Shown here one piece after another: positions 24,320 to 33,606 of a stretch of 64,000 nt of DNA (the stretch's first letter is position 1; each line of letters begins with the position of its first letter). Location: NCBI GenBank assembly GCA_964575845.1, contig CAZNSX010000001.1, positions 868,001-932,000 on the forward strand, given 5' to 3'. The position numbers and the translations under genes were made by a program. Origin of the DNA: CAZNSX01 sp964575845. Its GTDB lineage: Bacteria; UBA8248; CAZNSX01. The notes under the pieces are model-generated. The model was not told the origin of the DNA, searched no databases, and saw only the letters and a program-made list of their open reading frames with translations.

Positions 24320-25249
24320 ATGCAATATCGCACCCTCGGGCGGACAGGACTGGAAGTTTCAGAGGTGGGCCTCGGCACTATGGTTCATGCCGGGCACTTC
24401 GGCCCCATGCAGGATGAGGAGTCCATCGCGGCCATCGAGACAGCCCTTGAGCTGGGCGTCAACTTGATCGATACTGCCTCCTCTTACGGTATGGGCTACA
24501 GCGAGGAGCTTCTCGGCCGTTTCCTCAAAGGGCGCAGGCAGGAGGTCATACTCGCCACAAAGGGGGGTTCGAAGGGGTTCCTCAAACCACGGGATTTTTC
24601 TCCCGACTTCATCTCTGATGCGCTTGAGGGGAGCCTCCGCCGCCTCAGGACAGATGTCATCGACCTCTACCAGCTCCATAACCCCACAGTGGATGTCATC
24701 AGGAAGGGTGAGGCGCTTGAGCTTCTCGAGAGGAGAAAGGTGGAGGGGAAGGTCCGCTTCTTCGGCGTTTCCGTCAACACAGAGGAGGAGGCCCTGGCGG
24801 CCCTTGAGGATGGCAGAAGCGACACCATCCAGATTGAATATAACATCCTCTTTCAATGGCCTGAGCATGAAGTATTCCCCCTGGCCCAGGAGAAGAATGT
24901 CGGGATAATCGCAAGGGTTCCCTTGAGGCGGGGGCTGCTTTCGGGAAAGTTCACGGGCAATACCTCTTTCCCTGAGGGAGACGTCCGGGGGCGTCTTTTC
25001 CCCGGAGAGGCCCTGACGGATGAACTCTCCAAGGTGGAGAAGCTCGGTTTTCTGGTGAAGGGCCCGGTCACCTCCCTAGCTCAGGCCGCCCTGAAATTCT
25101 GCCTGAGCCATCGGGCCGTGGCCACCGTCATCCCCGGTATGCGAAACCCCCAGCAGGCGAGAGATAACATCGCTGCGAGCGGAGAGCCGCTTCCAGAGGA
25201 AGACCTCACCAAGCTGAGGGAGCTTTACCGAAAAGATTTCAAAGTTTAA
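24320..25249 (+). CDS. aldo/keto reductase (copy 2)
   Basis: The 309-residue paralogue of the gene at 23017 keeps the same catalytic Asp, Tyr, Lys and His motifs (NLIDTASSYG, LATKGG, LYQLHNP). Differences cluster in the loop after the Lys (SKGFLKPRDFSPDF against TKGYSPLPVKDFSPEF) and at the C-terminus, where nine residues are lost; these loops shape the substrate pocket, so specificity may have shifted. GGGGGG precedes the ATG. A short inverted repeat follows the stop. Confidence 0.9.
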   Translation: MQYRTLGRTGLEVSEVGLGTMVHAGHFGPMQDEESIAAIETALELGVNLIDTASSYGMGYSEELLGRFLKGRRQEVILATKGGSKGFLKPRDFSPDFISDALEGSLRRLRTDVIDLYQLHNPTVDVIRKGEALELLERRKVEGKVRFFGVSVNTEEEALAALEDGRSDTIQIEYNILFQWPEHEVFPLAQEKNVGIIARVPLRRGLLSGKFTGNTSFPEGDVRGRLFPGEALTDELSKVEKLGFLVKGPVTSLAQAALKFCLSHRAVATVIPGMRNPQQARDNIAASGEPLPEEDLTKLRELYRKDFKV

Positions 25250-25271
25250 TAAAGCTCTGGGCTCTGGCTGA

Positions 25272-25306
25272 AAGGGGCAAAGATTTTGCTTCAGGAGGTG
25301 CCCCTT
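25272..25306. terminator. inverted repeat between convergent genes
   Basis: AAGGGGCA and TGCCCCTT form an 8-bp stem around a 19-base loop, between the plus-strand reductase and the minus-strand flavoenzyme. There is no strong U-run, so a bidirectional terminator is possible but weak. Confidence 0.35.
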
Positions 25307-25310
25307 CCCA

Positions 25311-26420
25311 TCACTGGGCCTTTTCTTCTTCAGTCAGAGGCTCGACCACGTAGCAGCGGACCCCCCTCTTTCCCAGGCCCTCGAGGCACTTGTTGCAGCT
25401 TATGCAGGAGGCCGCCTCCCCCCGGCCCCGGGCCACCTGATAAACTAAGTCGGGCTCTCTGATGAGGGGGCGCCCCAGGGAGACAAAATCCGCCCTTTCC
25501 TCCTGGATCAACCTTGCCATCAGGGCCGGCGTCTTGAGACCTCCCACGAGGATGATGGGGAGAGCTCCCACAGCCTCCCGCACGGCCACGGCGCAGGGCA
25601 GGAAATAGGCCTCCTCTTCCGGACTATTCACGGGCCGCGCACTTCCACCCGTTGGCCCCATGAGGCCGCAGCTCACCTCTATGGCGTCAACTCCCGCATC
25701 CATAAGTGCCCGGGCAAGCTCGGCCCCCTGCTCCTTCTTGAGGCCATCCTCGATGCCATCTTCGATCCCGAGCTTTGCGCTCAAGGGATAGTCTCGACCA
25801 ACCTTGCTCCTCACGTCTTCTACAACCCGGAGGAGAAAGCGGGAGCGCTTCTCCGTGGTGCCGCCCCACTCGTCCTTCCGGCGATTTCCGTAAGGAGAGT
25901 TGAACTGGCTTATGAGATAGCCGTGGGCCGCGTGGAGGTGCACTCCATCAAAGCCCGCCTCCCTGGCCCTGCGGGCGGCCTCGCCGAAGGCGGCTATAAT
26001 CTCTTCGATCTCCTCGTGGCTCAGTTCCCGGGGGATGACGCCGGTGAGGCGGTTCTTGACGGGTGAGGGCGCCACGGGTTCTGCGACATCTCCGCGCGCT
26101 TGGCTTCCGGCGTGATTTATCTGGACAAAGATTTTTGCTCCCCGGCTATGCACCGCCTCGGTAAGTCGCCTCAGCCCGGGGATGAACTCATCCCCGTATA
26201 TGGCCGTCTGTTTGGCGTGGGCCTTGCCTTGCGGGTGCACATACATGTGGCCGGTGATAATCATGCCCAGGTCGAACCCGGCATATCTCTCGTAATAGCC
26301 TATCAACTCCTCGCTCACGGCTCCCGTATCCAGGGCCATGCTCTCGGCGGTGGCCGCTTTCACGAAGCGGTTCTTAATCTCTACCGTTCCGATGGCGGCC
26401 GGGGTGAAGACGATGGACAT
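25311..26420 (-). CDS. NADH:flavin oxidoreductase, OYE family, with C-terminal Fe-S Cys motif
   Basis: The 369-residue protein is an FMN-binding TIM barrel of the Old Yellow Enzyme family: IKNRFVKAATAE at the N-terminus, FVQINHAGSQ, HAAHGYLISQFNSPYGNRR and WGGTTEKRSRFL, then ILVGGLKTPALM and FVSLGRPLIREPDL for phosphate binding. After the barrel it has CISCNKCLEG and a further Cys (GVRCYV), which match the 4Fe-4S ligands of the 2,4-dienoyl-CoA reductase subgroup. The FAD/NAD(P) domains that follow in that subgroup are absent; the chain stops after 20 residues. It would need a separate electron donor. The reaction is probably enone or dienoyl reduction. Confidence 0.87.
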   Translation of the reverse strand: MSIVFTPAAIGTVEIKNRFVKAATAESMALDTGAVSEELIGYYERYAGFDLGMIITGHMYVHPQGKAHAKQTAIYGDEFIPGLRRLTEAVHSRGAKIFVQINHAGSQARGDVAEPVAPSPVKNRLTGVIPRELSHEEIEEIIAAFGEAARRAREAGFDGVHLHAAHGYLISQFNSPYGNRRKDEWGGTTEKRSRFLLRVVEDVRSKVGRDYPLSAKLGIEDGIEDGLKKEQGAELARALMDAGVDAIEVSCGLMGPTGGSARPVNSPEEEAYFLPCAVAVREAVGALPIILVGGLKTPALMARLIQEERADFVSLGRPLIREPDLVYQVARGRGEAASCISCNKCLEGLGKRGVRCYVVEPLTEEEKAQ

Positions 26421-26456
26421 GGGCGTCTCCTCCTCAGGGCTTGAAAGGGTTCTTTC

Positions 26457-27202
26457 CTACTCTCCGGTATACCTCAAAACGTGCAGGCCGTGATTCTTGT
26501 CGGTGATGTAGATGTACCCTCGACTGTCAACCAGAACATCCTCTGTTTGAGTGACAAGGGTTTTGGGAAGCACCCCCCGACGCTCTTTCGGGCCGGGCGG
26601 GATGTAATACCCTATCTCCCTCGGGAGATAAGCGTCACTTATATCATAGATTCGCAGCCCCGCGTTGAAGTACGTGAGATAGACCCGGTCGTCCCTGTCT
26701 TCCAGGTGGGGCTGATGCTGCGGGTGATGTTGGTTGTGGGGACCGAACCTCCCTCCTTTCTCGCAGAAGTTCTTGTGGGGAGAGCCGGGTGGCGGCTCCG
26801 GGATGGGAAAAAGGGAGAGGAGCCTCGGCGCCTTCTCATCGCTTATATCCACAAGCCCGGTGAAGTTGAGGGGCTCGGCGCATCCCTCCTCGATTGCCTC
26901 ACTGTTGACAACGGCCAGCTTCCTCCTGGGCAGGGGCAAGACAGTGTGAAGGGTAAGCCGGCTCCCCAGGGGGGGATGAAAGTCCAGCTTCGAGACCAGG
27001 CGGGGGAGGCTCACGTCTGATATGTCGAGTATCACCATGCCGGCTCCGTCACCTCCAGGATGCTCCAGCCGGGGGTCCAGAAATGAGAGAGATAGATGTA
27101 CCAGCGTTCCCTCACCACCTGAAGGGCGACCTTGAAGGCAGGCCTCCCTTCAAGGTCCTGGTAGCCCACCAGCTCAACGTTTTTGGAAGCCCCTTTCTCC
27201 AT
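26457..27202 (-). pseudogene. LVIVD-repeat protein with internal deletion and frame break
   Basis: Two minus-strand frames match the two ends of the intact 389-residue protein at 37685. The first frame (from ATG 27202, reading MEKGASKNVELVGYQDLEG) ends at TGA 27032 after WSILEVTEPAW. The second begins inside it (ATG 27038) with MVILDISDVSLPRLVSKLDF and matches the C-terminal half to the stop at 26457. About 180 residues between them are missing. The break falls where SILEVTEP-like and VILDIS-like repeat motifs meet, so recombination between blades is likely. The two parts could be made by overlapping translation (the reading is -1 shifted at GCATGGTGA), but the loss of the middle blades makes function unlikely. 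Confidence 0.7.
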
Positions 27203-27299
27203 TGGTGTCACCCCGCTTGACAACGGCTCAAATGGCACCCACTGACACCTCAAACCTAAACCATAGTTCTCCGGCTTACCCATTGCCGGAACTCCCCTC

Positions 27300-28931
27300 T
27301 CACCTCGGGATCACGGGTAGCAGCAGGTGCGAGCCGGACTTCCCCTCGATGACGGTATTCTTTGCGGGCGTCACGAGCGCCTCATGGTGCCAGGCGAAGT
27401 TCTCGGCTAGGGAGTCGCAGCTCGCAACCTCGAGCCGGATGCGGTGGCCGGGCTTGAAAAGGTTGGAGGTCGGCACGACCTCGATGGCGAACTCCTCGGG
27501 CTGATCCGGCTTCAGGGGTATCTCTCGGGTGTGCGGGTGCCAGGGCTGCCACCTCTTGCTCCTGGCTGGGTCCACCTCCCGGTGGGAGGCGCGAAGCCAT
27601 CCCTTGGTGAGGATGGAGACCCCTCCTCCAGGGGCCTCATCCGAGAAGACCACAAACCAGTCCGTATCGGCCGCGCTCGATTGCGCCACGAGGTGGAGCG
27701 CCATGGGGCCGGTCACCTCGATGGGCTCGGAAAGGGGCTCTGTCCGGTAGACGAGCTTCGGCCTTCCGAAGCGGGCTTCCCTGCTGGAAGGCTCATACTC
27801 ATAGGTCCTTTCCCCATCGGGACCCGCCGAATCCAGCAGTTCCCCTTCCAGCCCCTGCTTTGCGCCGCCCAGGAAGAGCTCACGCCATTGCGTCCGCGCG
27901 AGGGGCCACTCCCCCTCGGAGCGCCAACAATTCTCGCCCTGTATGTAGAGCTGGATCCGCGGGCCCTCCATCACGCGGGTGTCCATCCCCCTGAGCCAGT
28001 GGTCGTACCACCTGAGAGCCTCCTGGTGATAGTTCGCAAATGGCCGCCGCGGAACGGGCGCAGGCCCCACAAGCATCCGCTTGGGAATGTCACCAACCCC
28101 CTCCCAGCCGCCGAAAACACCGGGCAGGTGAAGATTGTAAAACTGCCAGTCGCAGCCGAAGTAGGCCGGTATCTTGACCTTATGGAGCCGGGGCCCCGCG
28201 GAGCGCTCCTGATAATACTCGCAGTCAAGCGGGTATTCCAGCCCCAGCACGGTCCGAAAGTGGTGGTGGAACCCGGAGGGGTCCTTGAGCCGGCCACCCC
28301 AGAAGTTCAGGAAGGCGAGGCTCGAAAACCACATTCTCGCAAACCCGGAGGCTATCCCCCCGTGGAAATAGTTATGGCGGTAGACGTCAGTGAGGGCATC
28401 ATAGGGGAAGATTGCCTTGAGGCTCGGCGGCTGCTGCTCCGCCGCAAAAAGCTGACTCCTGGCGAAATAGGAGCAGCCCATCATGCCGACATTGCCGTCA
28501 CACCAGGGCTGCCGGGCCACCCATTCAATGGCCTCCGCCAGGTCCTCCTGTTCGGTAGGTCCATACATATCCCAGGCCCCCTCGGAGTCGTTAGAGCCGC
28601 GCACGTCTATGATGACCTGGGCATACCCCCTCGGCACCCAGAACTCCGTCAGGCCGGCCTCGTTCTGACCGATGGGAGTAAGAGTCTGTTGGAGCTGGCG
28701 GCTGTAAGGAGACCAGGACACAAGCGCGGGGAATTTCTCGCCGGGGGCCCACGGGCGGAAGACATCGGCAGCGAGCCTAACGCCATCCCTCATCTGAATC
28801 CGGAGGTCATACTCCGGGAAAATGGAATAGCGCGGCTCTGACCTCTCGGGCGTCTTGGGCTCCTCGTCAAAGGGATACTGGGGCCATGCGGATGGACTGA
28901 TGGTGCGAATGCTGTTCGGATTCACTTCCAC
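27300..28931 (-). CDS. CocE/NonD-family serine hydrolase
   Basis: Start GTG 28931 follows AAGGAGG. The 543-residue protein has an alpha/beta hydrolase domain (about 30-330) with nucleophile motif GMMGCSYFARSQ, where Ser follows Cys, and a nucleotide-like stretch VRGSNDSEGAWDMYGP typical of X-Pro dipeptidyl-peptidase/CocE proteins. The C-terminal jelly-roll domain (about 370-543) has PGHRIRLEVASCD near its end. There is no signal peptide. Members hydrolyse esters or amides such as cocaine, cephalosporin esters or peptides. It lies in a minus-strand run with the broken LVIVD gene and the OYE flavoenzyme, suggesting a shared degradation pathway. Substrate unknown. Confidence 0.87.
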   Translation of the reverse strand: MEVNPNSIRTISPSAWPQYPFDEEPKTPERSEPRYSIFPEYDLRIQMRDGVRLAADVFRPWAPGEKFPALVSWSPYSRQLQQTLTPIGQNEAGLTEFWVPRGYAQVIIDVRGSNDSEGAWDMYGPTEQEDLAEAIEWVARQPWCDGNVGMMGCSYFARSQLFAAEQQPPSLKAIFPYDALTDVYRHNYFHGGIASGFARMWFSSLAFLNFWGGRLKDPSGFHHHFRTVLGLEYPLDCEYYQERSAGPRLHKVKIPAYFGCDWQFYNLHLPGVFGGWEGVGDIPKRMLVGPAPVPRRPFANYHQEALRWYDHWLRGMDTRVMEGPRIQLYIQGENCWRSEGEWPLARTQWRELFLGGAKQGLEGELLDSAGPDGERTYEYEPSSREARFGRPKLVYRTEPLSEPIEVTGPMALHLVAQSSAADTDWFVVFSDEAPGGGVSILTKGWLRASHREVDPARSKRWQPWHPHTREIPLKPDQPEEFAIEVVPTSNLFKPGHRIRLEVASCDSLAENFAWHHEALVTPAKNTVIEGKSGSHLLLPVIPR

Positions 28932-28994
28932 GGCCGTCCTCCTTTTTCCCGGATTTGAGTCTGCTAAAAGAGCGAGCCTGTAATACCCACTTCC

Positions 28995-30926
28995 CTACTT
29001 CATTTTTCTTATCGCATCTTTTATCTCATCCACCGATGCTTCCTCTTCTATTGTCGACAAGTCCCCCAATTCCTTGCCGGCCCAGAGGCCCTTCATCACC
29101 CTTCTCATTATTTTTCCGCTTCTGGTCTTCGGCAAAACCTTTACAAATTCTATATCCCTTATGACTGCTATCGGGCCCATGGTCTTTCTGACGTGCCCTA
29201 TGAGCTCCTTCTTAAGCTCCCCTGTGGGCTCATACCCAGCCCTTAGCACCGCAAAAGAGCAGGCGACCTCTCCCCTGAGCTCATCGGGAACTCCGGAGAC
29301 TCCCGCCTCAACGACTGCTGGATGGGAGGTCAACGCGTTCTCTATCTCTATTGTCCCGACCCTGTGGTCTGAGATCTTTATGACCTCGTCGGACCTCCCC
29401 ACAAACCATATGTAGCCGTCCCGGTCGGTATATGCAGCATCTCCTGAGTAGTATGCCTTCATGCCCGGGACCTGGGCCCAGTACTCTTCTAGATACCTTT
29501 CCTCATCGTTCCAGAGGGTGGCTGTCAGCCCCGGGAAAGGGTTATTAACAACCAGGACTCCCTTTTCTCCAGGAGGAAGGGGGGCACCGGTAGCCGCATC
29601 TACCACCTCAGCCATCACCCCCGGTGCCGGGATGGAGGCTGATCCGGGCTTTATAGGAAGCATGCCTAGACCGTACGGGTTAGCGATCAGTGGACCCGAG
29701 GTCTCGGTCTGCCACATGTGGTCTATTACTGGAATCTTATTCTTGAAAACATCTATGCTCAGCCACTTCCATGCAGCGGGATTGAGAACTTCTCCTGCAC
29801 AGAAGACTCTTTCGACCGATGATATGTCGTGCTTTCCGGGCTCCTCCGTTCCCAACCTCATGAGCCCTCTGACTCCCGTGGGAGATGTCCACCATCCGGT
29901 GACCTTATTTCTATCTATTATCTCCCACCACATGTCCTTTCTCGGATAGTCTGGAGTTCCCTCGTACAGTATAGAGGTACATCCTCTCATCAGGGGACCA
30001 TAGACGTTGTAGCTGTGACCCACGATCCATCCTATATCGGAAGTACAGAACCATACGTCATCATCCCTGAGACCATAAATCCACCGGCCCATCGAGTGCA
30101 CATAAACCTGATACCCTCCGTGCCTCTGAACAGTCAGCTTGGGCGTCGCCGTTGTCCCAGATGTTGGCAGGAGAAAGAGGGGTTCATTTGCCTCCAACCG
30201 TTCCACTTCTCCGGTGTTTCCCTTTGATAGGTTCAGAAACTCATCCCAATAGATGTCCCTCCCATCCTTCATCGGAGGCTCTTTTTCTGAGCGGTCTCTT
30301 AGAACCACCACCTTCTTGACGATTCCGGGGATCATCTCAAGAGCATCGTCGACTATTGTTTTAAGAGGAACCGGCTTTCCCTTTCTGGAACCCTGATCCT
30401 GTGTCAGCATATATTTTGCGTCAGATATCCTTATCCTGTCCGCCACTGCCTTGCCAGAGAAGCCTGCAAAGATAACCATATGAATTGCGCCTATCCTGGC
30501 GCATGCCAGCATCGTCGCGACCGATTCTATGCTCATTGGCATGTATATTGCCACCCGGTCTCCCTTCTTGACTCCCAGTCCTCTAAGCGCGGCTGCGTAT
30601 CTTTTTACCATCGAGAGAAGCTGTCCGTATGTTATAACCTTTGTCTCATCCTTTTCGCCACTTTCATATATCAGAGCCGCCTTGCCGGCGCGCCCCTTTT
30701 GAACATTATAGTCAAGGCAGCTATAAGAGATGTTCGTTATCCCTCCTGCGTACCACTCATAGGTTCTCCCGCTCCATTCGAATACGTTGTCCCATTTTCT
30801 GAACCAGTAAATCTCATCCTGGGCCTTCAAGGCTGCATCTTCCCAAAAACCCGCATGGTCTTCCTCGGCCAACTTCATGAAACTCCTTACATGAGGCGGC
30901 ATCATCTGCACTTCCACTTCCTGCAT
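28995..30926 (-). CDS. acetyl/propionyl-CoA synthetase-type AMP-forming ligase
   Basis: Start ATG 30926 has AGGAGG upstream; the frame extends to 30995 without an RBS. The 643-residue protein starts with an acetyl-CoA synthetase N-domain (FWEDAALKAQDEIYWFRKWD). Core motifs are the P-loop LLPTSGTTATPKL (the usual GKPKG part is ATPKL), MWQTETSG (A5), YYSGDAAYTDRDGYIWFVGR (A7-A8) and the catalytic Lys in KTRSGKIMRR near the C-terminus. It activates a short-chain acid (acetate, propionate or similar) to its CoA thioester with ATP. Base composition is more A/T rich than neighbours. It may supply acyl-CoA to the dehydrogenases at 38967-43423. Confidence 0.92.
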   Translation of the reverse strand: MQEVEVQMMPPHVRSFMKLAEEDHAGFWEDAALKAQDEIYWFRKWDNVFEWSGRTYEWYAGGITNISYSCLDYNVQKGRAGKAALIYESGEKDETKVITYGQLLSMVKRYAAALRGLGVKKGDRVAIYMPMSIESVATMLACARIGAIHMVIFAGFSGKAVADRIRISDAKYMLTQDQGSRKGKPVPLKTIVDDALEMIPGIVKKVVVLRDRSEKEPPMKDGRDIYWDEFLNLSKGNTGEVERLEANEPLFLLPTSGTTATPKLTVQRHGGYQVYVHSMGRWIYGLRDDDVWFCTSDIGWIVGHSYNVYGPLMRGCTSILYEGTPDYPRKDMWWEIIDRNKVTGWWTSPTGVRGLMRLGTEEPGKHDISSVERVFCAGEVLNPAAWKWLSIDVFKNKIPVIDHMWQTETSGPLIANPYGLGMLPIKPGSASIPAPGVMAEVVDAATGAPLPPGEKGVLVVNNPFPGLTATLWNDEERYLEEYWAQVPGMKAYYSGDAAYTDRDGYIWFVGRSDEVIKISDHRVGTIEIENALTSHPAVVEAGVSGVPDELRGEVACSFAVLRAGYEPTGELKKELIGHVRKTMGPIAVIRDIEFVKVLPKTRSGKIMRRVMKGLWAGKELGDLSTIEEEASVDEIKDAIRKMK

Positions 30927-31507
30927 GGCAGGTTCCTCCTGAGTGCGGATTAATCCCGAGGCCCTGCTGCAAAGTCCCGTCCGCCACCCCACCAACCTCA
31001 GAACCAGTCTTAAGGACCTTTCCCCTTAGAATATCAGTTAGTTATGATGCTTCCCACTCTCAATTTGCCAGCCCTAAAATAATTCGCCCCTACGCTTTTG
31101 TCTACATCATTTATTTTGAAATACCTTGACAATCCTAGCAAAATATCGTTAAGAAAACCATATCGCCTGCAGGAATGCTCGGGGACGTGGAGGGCATTTT
31201 AAGCGCGTCTGCGAGGTGCCGGTCTTCTCCAGCAGCAGCTTATATCTTGCCAGAAAGCGCTGGATGACCCGGAGAGATCCTTATAAGCGAGGAGCTTCAA
31301 AGCTGACTGAGAATTTGAGGGCTTTCAAAGCGTAATAGCCACTCCTGGGCTGAAGGTCGATGGAGGAATGGGTTCTTCTTGAGGAGATAGGGACGCTCGA
31401 AAGCTTTACACCTTTAACGGTTGAGAAATCTCTCGGCATTAGGCTCGGGGTACAGGTCCGATCTTGAGATAAATTCCACGACTCATATTATATGGAGGCC
31501 TAACAAA
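30927..31507. other. 581-base intergenic region with possible remnants
   Basis: The region separates the divergent CoA ligase and corrinoid genes. A minus-strand frame (31281-31150 approx.) reads QRFLARYKLLLEKTGTS and looks like the C-terminus of a lost protein. A plus-strand 35-codon frame (31360-31467, MEEWVLLEEIGTLESF) has GAAGG before its ATG. Neither is recognised. GGAGG at 31493-31497 is the RBS of the corrinoid gene. No riboswitch was recognised. Confidence 0.25.
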
Positions 31508-32185
31508 ATGCCTTCTGAAGTTTTGAACCAGGATGAAATATTCAAGAGTTTAGCAGCTGCTGTAATTAGCTTCGATAAAAATAGAGCGGAAGATTTAGCA
31601 CATCAGGTAATTGACAATAATTTCGATGCCTATGCAGCTATAAATAGGGGTTTATTCCATGGTATGGAAGTGATCGGCAAGAAGTTCGACCAAGGAGAAT
31701 GTTTCGTTCCCGAACTTCTGATGGCATCTAAAGCCCTCATGAGCGCGGTCGAAATATTGAAACCTTCCATTTCGGGGATTCAAATACGAGAAAAAGCTGT
31801 TTTTGTAATCGGAACGGTAAAAGGAGATGTGCATGATATCGGCAAATCCATTGTCGCAATCCTGATGGAGTCAAGTGGATTTGAGGTCCATAATCTGGGT
31901 GTTAATGTCGAGCATGCTTTTTTCATAGAGAAAGCGGAAGAACATAATGCCGATTTCATCGGCCTGTCTGCCCTTATGTCCACCACTATGCAGCATATGC
32001 CACATGTCATTGAGCTCTTGAAGAAAGAAGGATTACGCGAAAAATATTTGATCATGGTGGGTGGGGCTCCCGTGAGTCAACAGTGGAGTGACAAAATAGG
32101 CTCCGATGGCTTTGCGCCGAATGCAGCCAGAGCGGTGGAGGTCGCCCAAAACCTCCTGAAAGCCAGGCGGCAAAGTGCGAAATAA
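31508..32185 (+). CDS. corrinoid (B12-binding) methyltransferase protein
   Basis: Start ATG 31508 is preceded by GGAGG at 11 bases. The 225-residue protein has the helical cap domain (about 10-90; NRGLFHGMEVIGKKFDQGE, FVPELLMASKALMSAVEILK) and the Rossmann-like B12 domain (95-225) with the cobalt-ligand motif GDVHDIG (His109) and GLSALMSTTM, MVGGAPVS. It matches MtaC/MtbC/MttC-like corrinoid shuttle proteins of methyltransferase systems that take methyl groups from methanol, methylamines or O-methyl aromatics. The next gene encodes a UroD-fold methyltransferase. No dedicated substrate methyltransferase (MtaB, MttB) is adjacent, so that partner is missing from the window or is replaced by the next protein. 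Confidence 0.92.
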   Translation: MPSEVLNQDEIFKSLAAAVISFDKNRAEDLAHQVIDNNFDAYAAINRGLFHGMEVIGKKFDQGECFVPELLMASKALMSAVEILKPSISGIQIREKAVFVIGTVKGDVHDIGKSIVAILMESSGFEVHNLGVNVEHAFFIEKAEEHNADFIGLSALMSTTMQHMPHVIELLKKEGLREKYLIMVGGAPVSQQWSDKIGSDGFAPNAARAVEVAQNLLKARRQSAK

Positions 32186-32241
32186 TTTATTAATCGTTAG
32201 ATCAATCATGAAGACCGATTAGCTAACTTTGGAGACCTGAG

Positions 32242-33315
32242 ATGAATGATAAGAACAGCATGACGCCGAGGGAGCGAGTCTATAGGGCAATTGAATTAAT
32301 GGAGCCGGACCGCGTACCCCTTCTGGCAAGTACCAGGTTTTTCGCGGTCCGCTATCTTGGGCATACATTGGGAGATTGTTATAAGAAGCCAGACCTATAT
32401 GTCGAAGGACAGATAAGGATGACTTCTGATTTTGCTGTGGATGCCGTTTGGGACCTGGCCGGTATGAATCCCATTGAAAGAGCACTGGGACAACATTTCT
32501 CGATGCCTGAAGACGATGTTCCTTTTCCCCTAGAGCCGCTGTTGAAAGCTCCGGAAGATTTTGAAAAGCTGCCGAGAAAGGTTGAGATAAAAGGCAAGGG
32601 ATGGACCGATTATCTTACTGGCATTACTAAGAGTCTAAGGCAACGGGTGGGAGAAGATATACCGGTAATTGCCAACGTCCCCTCACCTTTCCGCATCGCG
32701 TGCATGCTAAGGGGTACTCATAATCTTTATATGGACCTTTACGAAAGGCCCGATTTTGTGAAAGAACTCTTGGAGTACTTGATCCAGCCGACTCTGGATT
32801 ATGCAAGCCTTCAAGCAGAGGTCGGTGGCGATATACTCTATACCGCGTGTCCGGTTGCGAGCCGCACGATGATCTCCAGAAGTCACTTTGAAGAATTTGT
32901 CCACCCGGTGCACATCCGTCTCTTCGATTACTGGAAGAACAAATTGGGTCGCAAAACCCTCTTTCATGTCTGCGGGGACTGGTCGGACAGGTTTGACCTG
33001 ATTGTTGGCGAAGGTCCCGACATTATCCATGTCGATAAGATCGACCTCGCATGGCTTAAGAAAGAGTTCGGGGCTAAAGCCTGTATCAATGGAAATGTGG
33101 GCACAACTACCACGTTGATGCTGGGGTCTCCGGAAGACGTCAAGAAGGAGGCCATTGAATGCATAAAAAAAGCAGGGGCGGGTGGCGGGTTTATGTTGGG
33201 GGCAGATTGTGCCGTCCCCCCGGACACACCAATCGAGAATATGAAGGCTTTAAAAGAAGCAATAATGGAAGCTGGCAATTATCCTCTAAATATGAGTTCT
33301 TGGAGTCAATTCTAA
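32242..33315 (+). CDS. uroporphyrinogen-decarboxylase-fold methyltransferase
   Basis: The 357-residue protein belongs to the UroD/MtaA superfamily. Probable zinc ligands are His242 and Cys244 in LFHVCGDWS and Cys323 in GADCAVPPDTP, the H-x-C...C set of thiol-activating methyltransferases, where true UroD enzymes differ. The protein has ERVYRAIELMEPDRVP at the start, typical of the family. It follows the corrinoid gene by 56 bases with GGAG before the ATG. Together they would move methyl groups between a substrate, the cobalt centre and a thiol or tetrahydrofolate-type acceptor. The substrate is unknown. Confidence 0.87.
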   Translation: MNDKNSMTPRERVYRAIELMEPDRVPLLASTRFFAVRYLGHTLGDCYKKPDLYVEGQIRMTSDFAVDAVWDLAGMNPIERALGQHFSMPEDDVPFPLEPLLKAPEDFEKLPRKVEIKGKGWTDYLTGITKSLRQRVGEDIPVIANVPSPFRIACMLRGTHNLYMDLYERPDFVKELLEYLIQPTLDYASLQAEVGGDILYTACPVASRTMISRSHFEEFVHPVHIRLFDYWKNKLGRKTLFHVCGDWSDRFDLIVGEGPDIIHVDKIDLAWLKKEFGAKACINGNVGTTTTLMLGSPEDVKKEAIECIKKAGAGGGFMLGADCAVPPDTPIENMKALKEAIMEAGNYPLNMSSWSQF

Positions 33316-33606
33316 AGTTATGGCTTATAATCCGAGTGCCCGCGGATATTATTTTCACAGCTTTGCTCTGTCATGCATTGCCGGCTCCGAAAACTAAAGG
33401 CTCAGTTCCAGGTCACACTCGCAACCTTGAGGAATGCAAAGACTTTCCTCCATAGATCCGACTTGTCGCTTGAGGGATTACAGTTTCCATTATGGGAGAG
33501 AGATTGTTCGATAGCAAGAAATGCAAAACTCGCTCACCCGCAAAAGCATGCCCATCTTTAGACAAGCTCCCTTAGCGGTCTCTAGAAGCTTGAGGAATAG
33601 ATTAAA

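Noticed and set aside
27444..28841. 465-codon plus-strand frame
   Set aside because: It is fully antisense to the CocE-type hydrolase, whose motifs, start and RBS are clear; the long frame follows from high third-position GC.
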